In this document: positions 9,466 to 17,562 of the stretch, piece by piece
How the letters are laid out: every line of letters begins with the position of its first letter
How positions within the stretch are numbered: the stretch's first letter is position 1
Assembly (NCBI GenBank): GCA_964579765.1
Contig: CAZOIK010000171.1
Coordinates: forward strand, 1 to 35,537
Length of the DNA stretch: 35,537 nt
Origin: DATNBT01 sp964579765
GTDB taxonomy: Bacteria > Acidobacteriota > Vicinamibacteria > Vicinamibacterales > CAVVIG01
Direction of reading: 5' to 3'
Position numbers and translations under genes: made by a program
Notes under the pieces: generated by a model
Databases searched by the model: none
Seen by the model: only the letters and a program-made list of their open reading frames with translations
What the model was told of the DNA's origin: nothing

Positions 9466-10721
9466 AGTCGCAGAACCGGCTTCTCGCGGTTCTCTCCGCG
9501 ATCTCCGCGTTGGGCGTGTCCGCGATCTCCTGCGGACAGAAGGGCCCGCCGCTGCCGCCCATCGTGCGCACGCCCGCCGCGCCGGTGATCCGCGCCGACC
9601 GCCGGGGCGCGACGATCGAGCTCGGGCTCTCGGTGCCCAACGCCAACACCGACGGGTCGCGGCCGGCCAACCTCACGCGCGTGGACATCTTCGCGGTCAA
9701 CGGCGCCGCCACGCGGCTGACCGATCGCGAGATCATGAAGCGCGGCACGAAAGTCGCCAGCGTGCCCGTGAAGGCGCCGCGCGATCCGAACGACGTTCAA
9801 GAAGAGGGCGAATCCGCCGACGAGGCGGAGCCGACCGTCGGCGAGGGGCTCGAGCAGGGCTCGTCGTCGGCAATTGCCGAGCGCGTCACCGCGCCCATTC
9901 TGGAGTCGCTCGGCGTGACGCAGAAACGCCGCGCGGCCGAGCCGACGCCGGCCGACGGTCCGCTGCTCGGCCCGCCCGCCGCGACCGCGCTGCGGACGTA
10001 CGTGGGCGTCGGCATTGACGCGCACGGCCGGCCCGGACAGTTCTCCAAGCGTGTGTCGGTGCCGCTCGAGCTGGCGCCCGCGCCGCCGCCCCCCATCGCC
10101 ATCTTCGTCGAAGAGAAGAAGATCGTCATCACCTGGAAGCCGGAGCCGGCCTCGCCGATCGCGCGCGACGAGGAAGACCGCGACGCAGACCGCAGCTCGG
10201 CCGAACCGCTGCCCTCGACGCCGTTCGGCCCGCTGCAGCCCGCCGTCACGTACAACCTCTACGACGCGACAACCGGGCAGCGGCTGAACGACAAGCCGAT
10301 CAAGGAGAACGGCTACGAAGACACGCGCATGGACTGGGGCACGAACCGGTGCTACATCGTGCGCGCCGTCGAGATCGTCGCGAGGCTGCCCGTCGAAAGC
10401 GAGGCCACCGGCCCGACGTGCATGAAGCTCGTGGACACGTTCCCGCCGGCGGCGCCGAAAGGCCTGAACGCGGTGGCGAGCGCCGGCGCGATCAACCTGA
10501 TCTGGGAGGCGAACACCGAGGCCGATCTCGCCGGTTATTACGTGCTGCGCGCCTCGGGCGCCGACCGGACGCTCGAGCGCATCACGTCTCAGCCCGTCAC
10601 GGACGCGTCGTTCTTCGACATGGTGACGCCGGGCTCCACGTTCACCTACGCGGTCGAGGCCGTGGACAAGGCCGGCAACGTCGGCGCGCGGAGCAATCGG
10701 GTCACTGAAACCGCGCGGTGA
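9462..10721 (+). CDS. Fibronectin type III lipoprotein with LptM-like N terminus
   Basis: A 419-residue lipoprotein. The signal sequence ends in AISC, with Cys24 the likely lipidated residue, and the mature protein starts CGQKGPPLPP, which resembles the CGQKGPLYLP start of the small lipoprotein LptM (YifL). The first 200 residues contain a possible Fn3-like domain and a charged disordered insert (about 105-165). The clearest domain is C-terminal (about 325-418): PPAAPKGLNAVASAGAINLI, YYVLRASGADRTLERI and TFTYAVEAVDKAGNVG, a textbook fibronectin type III fold. It starts at a GTG in a GTGA overlap with the hslU stop. It probably works in the periplasm or at the outer membrane, in keeping with the assembly genes downstream. 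Its exact role is unknown. Confidence 0.85.
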
Positions 10722-10735
10722 GCTATCATGCTCGC

Positions 10736-11389
10736 ATGAAGATCTTCGTCGACACTGGCAGCATCAAGGACATCCAGGCGATCGCCGACCTCGGCATTCT
10801 CGACGGGGTGACGACGAATCCCTCGCTGCTCGCCAAGGAGAGCGGCGACTTCCGCGCGAACCTGAAGAAGATCTGCGACATCGTCAAGGGCCCGGTCAGC
10901 GGCGAGGTGACGGCCACGGACTTCGCCGGCATGATGCGCGAGGGGCACGACATCGCGAAGATCGACGCGCACATGGTCGTGAAGGTGCCGCTCACGCGCG
11001 ACGGCGTCAAGGCCTGCAAGGCGCTCTCGGGCGAGGGCATCAAGGTGAACGTGACCCTCTGCTTCTCGCCGGCGCAGGCGCTGCTCGCCGCGAAGGCCGG
11101 TGCGACCTACATCAGTCCCTTCGTCGGACGCCTCGACGACATCTCGACGAGCGGCATGGAGATGGTCCGCGAGATCGTGCAGATCTACGACAACTACAAC
11201 TTCACCACCGAAGTGCTCGTCGCCAGCGCCCGCCATCCGATGCACGTCGTCGAAGCCGCCAAGATGGGCGCCGACGTCTGCACGTGCCCGCCGAAGGTGA
11301 TCGAGATGCTGTACAACCACCCGCTCACCGCGATTGGGCTCGAGAACTTCCTGAAAGACTGGGAAAAAGCGCAGGCGGTGAAGGCCTGA
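10736..11389 (+). CDS. tal: Transaldolase / fructose-6-phosphate aldolase family (TalC/MipB type)
   Basis: A 217-residue class I aldolase of the short transaldolase family. Members either transfer a dihydroxyacetone unit in the pentose phosphate pathway or cleave fructose 6-phosphate. MKIFVDTGSIKDIQAIADLG and DGVTTNPSLLAKE match the family start. The Schiff-base lysine is Lys83 in MVVKVPLT. NVTLCFSPAQALLAAKAGA and ATYISPFVGRLDD are further signatures, and the end ENFLKDW is typical. The ATG at 10736 gives the standard N terminus. A GTG at 10718 overlapping the preceding stop (GTGA) would add six residues and fits the coupling habit of this operon, so the start is not fully settled. Transaldolase versus aldolase activity cannot be decided here. 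Confidence 0.93.
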   Translation: MKIFVDTGSIKDIQAIADLGILDGVTTNPSLLAKESGDFRANLKKICDIVKGPVSGEVTATDFAGMMREGHDIAKIDAHMVVKVPLTRDGVKACKALSGEGIKVNVTLCFSPAQALLAAKAGATYISPFVGRLDDISTSGMEMVREIVQIYDNYNFTTEVLVASARHPMHVVEAAKMGADVCTCPPKVIEMLYNHPLTAIGLENFLKDWEKAQAVKA

Positions 11390-12927
11390 CGCACGACGAC
11401 GCGCTCGCGGACCTCGAGCGCCGCGCCGAGCTCGGCGGCGGCGAAGAGCGGCTGCGGCGCCAGCACGCCGCGGGCAAGCTGACCGCCCGCGAACGCGTCG
11501 ATCTCCTGTTCGACCCCGGCACCTTCGAAGAGCTCGACAAGCTCGTCGCGCACCGCTGCCGCGACTTCGGCATGGCCGACCAGGTGATCCCCGGAGACGG
11601 CGTCGTCACCGGCCACGGCCTGATCGACGGCCGTCAGGTGTTCGCCTTCGCGCAGGACTTCACCGTGTTCGGCGGGTCGTTGTCGGAGACCAACGCCGCG
11701 AAGGTCGTGAAGATCATGGACCTCGCGATGAAGCTGGGCGCGCCGATCGTCGGCCTGAACGACTCGGGCGGCGCGCGCATCCAGGAAGGCGTCGCGTCGC
11801 TCGCGGGCTACGCCGACATCTTCCTGCGCAACACGATTGCGTCGGGCGTCGTGCCGCAGATTTCCGCGATCATGGGACCGTGCGCCGGCGGCGCCGTCTA
11901 CTCGCCGGCCATCACCGACTTCGTCGTCATGGTCGAGCACACGAGCTACATGTTCGTGACCGGGCCGGACGTCATCAGGACGGTGACGCACGAGGAGGTC
12001 ACGAAAGAGGAGCTCGGCGGCGCGTCCGCGCACAACGAGAAGAGCGGCGTCGCGCATTTTTCGGCGCCGGACGACCGCGCCTGCCTTGCGCTCGTCCGCG
12101 ATCTGCTGTCGTTCCTGCCGTCGAACAACCTCGACGATCCGCCGCGCGTCGCGACCGCCGATCCGCCGGATCGCGAGGATCCGGCGCTCGACACGCTGGT
12201 GCCGGCCGCGCCGAACCAGCCGTACGACATGCTGGATCTCATCCACACCGTCGCCGACGAGGGCTACTTCCTCGAGGTGCACCAGCACTTCGCGAAGAAC
12301 CTCATCGTGGGCTTCGCGCGGCTCGACGGCCGGCCCGTGGGCGTCGTCGCGAACCAGCCGGCCGTGCTCGCGGGCACGCTCGACATCGACGCGTCGCTCA
12401 AAGGCGCGCGGTTCGTCCGGTTCTGCGACGCGTTCAACATCCCGCTCGTGACGTTCGAGGACGTCCCCGGCTTTCTGCCCGGCACCGTGCAGGAGCTCGG
12501 CGGGATCATCAAGCACGGCGCGAAGCTGCTGTTCGCGTTCGCGGAGGCGACGGTGCCGAAGGTGACGGTCATCACGCGCAAGGCGTACGGCGGCGCGTAC
12601 TGCGTCATGTCGAGCAAGCACCTGCGCACCGACTTCAACTACGCCTGGCCGACGGCGGAACTCGCGGTCATGGGGCCGGAGGGCGCGGTGAACATCCTCT
12701 ACAAGCGCGAGCTCGAGGCGGCCGACGATGCGGCCGCCGTGCGCGCGGAAAAAATTGCCGAGTTCCGCGAGAAGTTCGCGAATCCGTACGTCGCCGCGTC
12801 GCGCGGCTTCGTGGACGAAGTCATTCACCCGCGAGAGACCCGGCGCAAGCTGATTGCCGCGCTGCGGAACCTCGAAACCAAGCGCGACAAGAACCCGCCG
12901 AAGAAGCACGGGAACATCCCGCTGTAG
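11386..12927 (+). CDS. Acyl-CoA carboxylase beta subunit (propionyl-CoA carboxylase beta / methylmalonyl-CoA decarboxylase alpha family)
   Basis: This carboxyltransferase moves CO2 from biotin to an acyl-CoA, most often propionyl- or acetyl-CoA. The 513 residues include GGGEERLRRQHAAGKLTARE, the N-terminal acyl-CoA site FAQDFTVFGGSLSE, GLNDSGGARIQEGVASLAGY, the oxyanion loop GPCAGGAVYSPA, and in the second half EDVPGFLPGTVQELGGIIKH with RKAYGGAYCVMSS. The end KKHGNIPL is typical of this family. No ATG, GTG or TTG lies in frame near the expected start. The nearest codon is a CTG at 11386 in a CTGA overlap with the preceding stop, preceded by GGTGAAGG, and it yields the usual family length. The alternative is a GTG at 11284, 106 bp inside the upstream gene. 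A biotin carrier follows. Confidence 0.92.
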   Translation: MTHDDALADLERRAELGGGEERLRRQHAAGKLTARERVDLLFDPGTFEELDKLVAHRCRDFGMADQVIPGDGVVTGHGLIDGRQVFAFAQDFTVFGGSLSETNAAKVVKIMDLAMKLGAPIVGLNDSGGARIQEGVASLAGYADIFLRNTIASGVVPQISAIMGPCAGGAVYSPAITDFVVMVEHTSYMFVTGPDVIRTVTHEEVTKEELGGASAHNEKSGVAHFSAPDDRACLALVRDLLSFLPSNNLDDPPRVATADPPDREDPALDTLVPAAPNQPYDMLDLIHTVADEGYFLEVHQHFAKNLIVGFARLDGRPVGVVANQPAVLAGTLDIDASLKGARFVRFCDAFNIPLVTFEDVPGFLPGTVQELGGIIKHGAKLLFAFAEATVPKVTVITRKAYGGAYCVMSSKHLRTDFNYAWPTAELAVMGPEGAVNILYKRELEAADDAAAVRAEKIAEFREKFANPYVAASRGFVDEVIHPRETRRKLIAALRNLETKRDKNPPKKHGNIPL

Positions 12928-12943
12928 GCAATAATTACAGGAC

Positions 12944-13456
12944 GTGCAGTACGAAGTGGACGTCAACGGCCGTGCGCGCCAGGTGACGGTTCACCGGACG
13001 GACGGCGTGTTCGAGGTGACGCTCGACGGCCGGACGTGGCGCGTGGACGCGGCGCGGGTCGATGCCGACACGCTGTCGCTCGTCGTCGAATCAGGGCAGG
13101 CGGGCGGGGCGTCGTACGACGTGGGCTTCGCGCCCGACGCGGCAACGGGTTTGCTTTCCGTACGCGTCGGCGTCACCGAAGTGCGACTTGTCGTCAACGG
13201 ACGGCACAGACGCCGCGGCGCCGCGGCGCACGCCGGGGCGGGGCCACAGCGGATCGTCGCGCCCATGCCCGGCAAGATCGTGCGCGTCGGCGTCCAAACG
13301 GGAGAGGCCGTGCGCGCGCGTCAGACGGTCGTGGTCGTCGAAGCCATGAAAATGGAGAATGAGCTCAGAGCCGCCCGGGACGGCGTGGTGACGGAGCTGC
13401 ATGCGCGGGAGGGCGCGTCGGTCGACGCCGGCGCGCTGCTGGTCGTCATCCAGTGA
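12944..13456 (+). CDS. Biotin carboxyl carrier protein (biotinyl domain)
   Basis: A 170-residue biotin carrier. The C-terminal 75 residues are a biotinyl/lipoyl domain with the motif EAMKMENE, in which Lys136 should carry the biotin, and the flanking APMPGKIVRVGVQTGEAV and LHAREGASVDAGALLVVI strands. The N-terminal half (about 1-85) is an extra beta-rich domain, as in the free-standing carriers of acyl-CoA carboxylases and decarboxylases. It starts at GTG 12944 after an ACAGGA ribosome-binding site and should hand carboxyl groups to the upstream carboxyltransferase. No biotin carboxylase subunit is present, so that part must come from elsewhere. Its stop overlaps the GTG of the TamB-like gene (GTGA). 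Confidence 0.93.
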   Translation: MQYEVDVNGRARQVTVHRTDGVFEVTLDGRTWRVDAARVDADTLSLVVESGQAGGASYDVGFAPDAATGLLSVRVGVTEVRLVVNGRHRRRGAAAHAGAGPQRIVAPMPGKIVRVGVQTGEAVRARQTVVVVEAMKMENELRAARDGVVTELHAREGASVDAGALLVVIQ

Positions 13457-16400
13457 CCTGGTTCCAGAACCTGCGATCGCACATCGCCGTCCGCGTCAGC
13501 GCGCGCGCGGTGAAGCTGGCCGGCGCGATTCTCGCCGCGGCCGTCGTCGCCTCGCTGACGGTCGATCTCGGCCCGTCGGTACGGGGACTCGCCGAGCGCG
13601 GCGCCACGGCGCAGCTCAAGCGCGGCGTGCACTTCGGCCGGCTGTCGATTCATGTCCTTCGCGGGTCGGTCGTCGTGGACGACCTGCGGATCGACGGCGT
13701 GCGCCCCTCGGATCGCCCGTTCTTCACCGCGAAGCGGATCGAGCTCGGCCTCGACTGGTCCACGGTGTTCCGCACGCATCCGGAGTTCGTCATCTCGTCG
13801 GTCGAGATGACCGACTGGACGATGCTCGTCGAGAAATTCCCCGACGGTCGGAACAACTTCCCGAAGTTCGTCAACACCAACCAGCCCGACCGCGGGCCAC
13901 GCCGGTTCACGACGACGCTGAAGTACCTGCGGGCGTATCGCGGCCGGTTCACGTACGAGGATCAGGAGGCGCCGTGGAGCATCGACGCGCCGAACCTCGA
14001 CCTGAACATCACGAACCTGCCCAACTACCACGGCACCGCCGTCTTCAAGGGCGGCACGATCCGGATTCAGGATCATCTGCCGATGTGGGCCGACTTCCGG
14101 ACGTCGTTCGAGCTCGACGGCCCGCGCGTCCACCTGTCGCGCATCGAGATCCACGCCGACGGCGCCGAGGTCGCCGGCTCGGGCGACACCGACTTCGCGC
14201 ACTGGCCGAACATGCTCTATCAGGTGAAGGCCCGCGTGCACTTCCCGCGCATGCGCGAGATCTTCTTCACCACCGAGAAGTGGACGCTCGCCGGAGACGG
14301 CGACTTCACCGGCACCTTCCGGCTCTACGACGGCGGGCACAACGTCAGCGGCCGGTTCACGAGCGACAACGCGGGCGTCAACGCCTATCGGTTTCCGGCG
14401 CTCTACGGCCAGCTCCAGTGGAACGAGCACGGCTTCGACGTGTGGAACGCGGGCTCGAAGTTCTACGGCGGCGACGCGAAGTTTCAGTACTCGATCAAGC
14501 CGCTCGGCAAGCCGACGCCGCCGACGCAGCGGTTCGACGTCACGTTCGGGCACACGGATCTGGCCGCGTTCACGGACCTCGAGGCGCTGCAGGGCACGCG
14601 CTTCGCCGGAGCCGCCGACGGCCATGTGCACCTCGAGTGGCCGTCGGGCCACTTCTCCGACAAACGCGGCGGGGGACACCTGACCGTCGCGCCGCCGGCC
14701 GACGCGGCGCTGATGTCCGACTCGCTGGCGGCCGCCGACGCCGCCGACGCGAACCACGACCGCCACGAGTGGGGGCCGTTTGCGCCGCAGCCGCTGCCGG
14801 CGCATCTGCCGATCGCCGGCCAGCTCGGCTTCGCGCTCGATCCCGCCAAGTGGTCGATCGACGGCGGAGTGCTACGGACGCACGGCACCTACGTGCGCTT
14901 CGACGGCGGGGCGAACTGGGACCTGCGCGGGCGGTTCAACTTCCACGTGGTCAGCCGCGACTTCCAGGAGAGCCAGCTCGTGCTCGCCGGCATCCTCACG
15001 GATTTCGGGTCGAAGACGGGCCCGGTGCCGTTCGGCGGCCGCGGCGAGTTCGACGGGACGATGACCGGGTCGTTCCGGCGGCCGCGCGTCGAGGGCGCGT
15101 TCCGCGGCGAGGACCTGTGGGCGTGGGACACGCTGTGGGGGGACGGCAGCGCGCAGATTGCCTTCGAGAACGGCTACATCGACGTGCGCGACGGCGTCGT
15201 CCGGCTGAACGGATCGGAAATCCACACGGACGGCCGGTTCTCGACCGAGAACCCGCGCGGCGACGGCGGCGAAGAGATCGACGCGCGGTTCCGCGTCGTG
15301 CGGCGCGACGTCGCGTCGCTGCGGCACGCGTTCCAGATCGACGAATATCCGATCAACGGATACTTCTCCGGCGAGATGCACCTGACCGGGCCGTACGCGC
15401 GGCCGATCGGGTTCGGGGCGATGACGATCGAGGACGGCAGCGCGTACGGCGTCGGCATGAAGAAGGCGGCGGCGTCGCTGCGCTTCGAGAACAAGGGCAT
15501 CCGCCTCGACGGCATCGACATCGGCATCGACGCGCCGCGCGGCAGCGTCACCGGCGCGGCGTTCATCGGCTGGGACCACACGTACTCGTTCAACGCCTCC
15601 GGCCGCGGCATTCCGATCGACGCCGTCGCGGCGGCGCGCTTCAAGAAGCTGTCGGCGAGCGGCGTCGCGCAGTTCACGGCCGAGGGCAGCGGCACGTTCG
15701 ACATGCCGCGCAACAACTTCACGTTCCGTGTGGCGAACGTCTCGGTCGGCGGGCAGGCGGTCGGCGAGGTGACGGGCACGCTCGCGCTGCGCGGCAACGA
15801 GCTGAGCGGCGACGTCAACGCGGCGTCGCCGACGCTGGCGATCACGGGCGCCGGCCGCATCGCGCTCACGCCGCAGGCCGACTGCGAGCTGTCGTTCAGG
15901 TTCCACGACAGCAAGCTCGATCCGTACGTGCGGCTCTTCCTGCCGAACCTGTCGCCCTATACGACAGCCGTCACCAGCGGCTCGGTGCGCGTCGTCGGCG
16001 AACTGGCCGACCTGGATCACCTGCTCGTCGATACCACTGTCGATGCGCTCGACATGCGGCTGTTCGACTACGCGCTCCGCAACGACGGCCCGATCCACAT
16101 CACGCTCGATCAGCGCAGCATCGACGTGCAGAACCTGCAGCTCGTCGGCGACCTGACGAAGCTGAAGATGCTCGGGCGCGTGAACCTGCGCGACGAGCGC
16201 ATCGCGCTGCAGGCGATCGGCGACGCGAACCTGAGCATCCTGCAGGGGTTCTTCCGCGACGTGCGCGGGTCGGGACGCGCCGAGCTGCGCGCGTCGGTGG
16301 ACGGGCCGCTGCGATCGCCGGTGTTTTCGGGCAGCGCCGTCGTCAGCAACGGCCGCGTCCGCCATCTGTCGCTGCCGAACGCGCTCGACAACATCAACGG

Positions 16401-17562
16401 CGCCGTTCGCTTCGATCAGCGCGGCATCACGCTCGACGAGGTGACGGCGACGATGGGCGGCGGCCCCGTGCAGTTCGGCGGCCGGATCGGGCTGCAGGGC
16501 TATCTGCCCGGCGAGCTGAACGTGCTGATCATGGGGCAGAACATGCACCTCCGGTATCCGGAGGGGATCGAGTCCACGGTCAACGCCGATCTGACGCTGC
16601 GCGGCAACGTGCAGGCGCCGATCATCGCCGGCACCGTCAACGTGCAGAGCGCGGTCTGGACGCGCCGGCTCGAGGCGCCCGGCAGCATTTTCGACCTGGC
16701 GGCGCGCGCCGCGGCGTCGAGTCAGGCGGCGGCGACGCCGTCGGAGATCGCGGCGCCCGTGCCGATCCGGTTCGATCTCGACATCAAGGCGCCGAACGCG
16801 TTCAGGATGGACACCAATCTCGTCCAGCTCACCGCGTCGGCCGACCTGAACCTGCGCGGCACGTACGACCGGCCGGTGCTGCTCGGGCGCGCGGAAGTGG
16901 ATCGCGGCGTCGTGAACTTCGAGGGACGCCGCTATCGCGTGACGCGCGGCACGGTGGACTTCAACAACCCGACGAAGATCGAGCCCTTCATCGACCTCGA
17001 AGCCGAGACCGACGTGCGCGCGCCCGGCCAGACCTATCGCGTCACCGTCAGCCTCACCGGCACGCCGAGCCGGCTGAGCCCGCCGTCGCTCGAGTCGGAT
17101 CCGCCGCTGCCGCAGGCCGAAGTCGTGGCGCTGCTGCTGAGCGACGTGCAGCCGGGGCCGCTGTCGCCGGTGGCGCCGGAGCTGCAGCGGCTGCAGAATC
17201 CGAACCGCACGGAGGAAGACATCCTGCGCACCCGCGCGACGCAGGCGTTGAGCAGCCCCATCGCGAGCCAGGTCGGGCGCGTCGTCGAGCAGACGTTCGG
17301 CGTGGACACGTTCCAGCTGTCGCCGTCGTTCACCGATCCCAACGCGCTGACCTCGCGCCTCAACCCGACGGCGCGCGTGACGATCGGCAAGCGGATTTCC
17401 GACCGGGCGTATCTGACGTTCTCGCGGAGCTTGAACTCCACCTACAACGATCAGATCCTTCTGCTGGAATACGACGTGAGCGACCGGTTCTATTGGATTT
17501 TCTCGCGCAACGAGGATCAGCAGACCTACGCGCTCGAATTCCGCGTGAGGCACTCATTCTGA
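13453..17562 (+). CDS. tamB: TamB-like translocation/assembly protein (AsmA-like superfamily)
   Basis: A 1369-residue envelope protein. An N-terminal membrane anchor (about 17-40, LAGAILAAAVVASLTVDLG) is followed by an AsmA-like start (GVHFGRLSIHVLRGSVVVDD) and over a thousand residues of repeated amphipathic beta strands. The C-terminal 300 residues are the TamB/DUF490 domain: GRAEVDRGVVNFEGRRYRVT, GTVDFNNPTKIEPFIDLEAE, PSLESDPPLPQAEVVALLLS and DQILLLEYDVSDRFYWIFSR. Such proteins form long hydrophobic grooves between the inner and outer membranes, and help insert outer-membrane proteins or carry phospholipids. E. coli TamB is similar in length (about 1250). GTG start overlaps the carrier protein stop; the stop overlaps the next gene, which encodes the expected outer-membrane partner. 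Confidence 0.88.
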   Translation: MTWFQNLRSHIAVRVSARAVKLAGAILAAAVVASLTVDLGPSVRGLAERGATAQLKRGVHFGRLSIHVLRGSVVVDDLRIDGVRPSDRPFFTAKRIELGLDWSTVFRTHPEFVISSVEMTDWTMLVEKFPDGRNNFPKFVNTNQPDRGPRRFTTTLKYLRAYRGRFTYEDQEAPWSIDAPNLDLNITNLPNYHGTAVFKGGTIRIQDHLPMWADFRTSFELDGPRVHLSRIEIHADGAEVAGSGDTDFAHWPNMLYQVKARVHFPRMREIFFTTEKWTLAGDGDFTGTFRLYDGGHNVSGRFTSDNAGVNAYRFPALYGQLQWNEHGFDVWNAGSKFYGGDAKFQYSIKPLGKPTPPTQRFDVTFGHTDLAAFTDLEALQGTRFAGAADGHVHLEWPSGHFSDKRGGGHLTVAPPADAALMSDSLAAADAADANHDRHEWGPFAPQPLPAHLPIAGQLGFALDPAKWSIDGGVLRTHGTYVRFDGGANWDLRGRFNFHVVSRDFQESQLVLAGILTDFGSKTGPVPFGGRGEFDGTMTGSFRRPRVEGAFRGEDLWAWDTLWGDGSAQIAFENGYIDVRDGVVRLNGSEIHTDGRFSTENPRGDGGEEIDARFRVVRRDVASLRHAFQIDEYPINGYFSGEMHLTGPYARPIGFGAMTIEDGSAYGVGMKKAAASLRFENKGIRLDGIDIGIDAPRGSVTGAAFIGWDHTYSFNASGRGIPIDAVAAARFKKLSASGVAQFTAEGSGTFDMPRNNFTFRVANVSVGGQAVGEVTGTLALRGNELSGDVNAASPTLAITGAGRIALTPQADCELSFRFHDSKLDPYVRLFLPNLSPYTTAVTSGSVRVVGELADLDHLLVDTTVDALDMRLFDYALRNDGPIHITLDQRSIDVQNLQLVGDLTKLKMLGRVNLRDERIALQAIGDANLSILQGFFRDVRGSGRAELRASVDGPLRSPVFSGSAVVSNGRVRHLSLPNALDNINGAVRFDQRGITLDEVTATMGGGPVQFGGRIGLQGYLPGELNVLIMGQNMHLRYPEGIESTVNADLTLRGNVQAPIIAGTVNVQSAVWTRRLEAPGSIFDLAARAAASSQAAATPSEIAAPVPIRFDLDIKAPNAFRMDTNLVQLTASADLNLRGTYDRPVLLGRAEVDRGVVNFEGRRYRVTRGTVDFNNPTKIEPFIDLEAETDVRAPGQTYRVTVSLTGTPSRLSPPSLESDPPLPQAEVVALLLSDVQPGPLSPVAPELQRLQNPNRTEEDILRTRATQALSSPIASQVGRVVEQTFGVDTFQLSPSFTDPNALTSRLNPTARVTIGKRISDRAYLTFSRSLNSTYNDQILLLEYDVSDRFYWIFSRNEDQQTYALEFRVRHSF

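Noticed and set aside
14872..17553. Long minus-strand open frame opposite tamB (about 890 codons), with a similar one of about 810 codons opposite mrfA at 29855-32293
   Set aside because: Both are antisense shadows caused by high GC, with His/Arg/Ala/Val-rich sequence and no domains. The plus-strand genes are certain.
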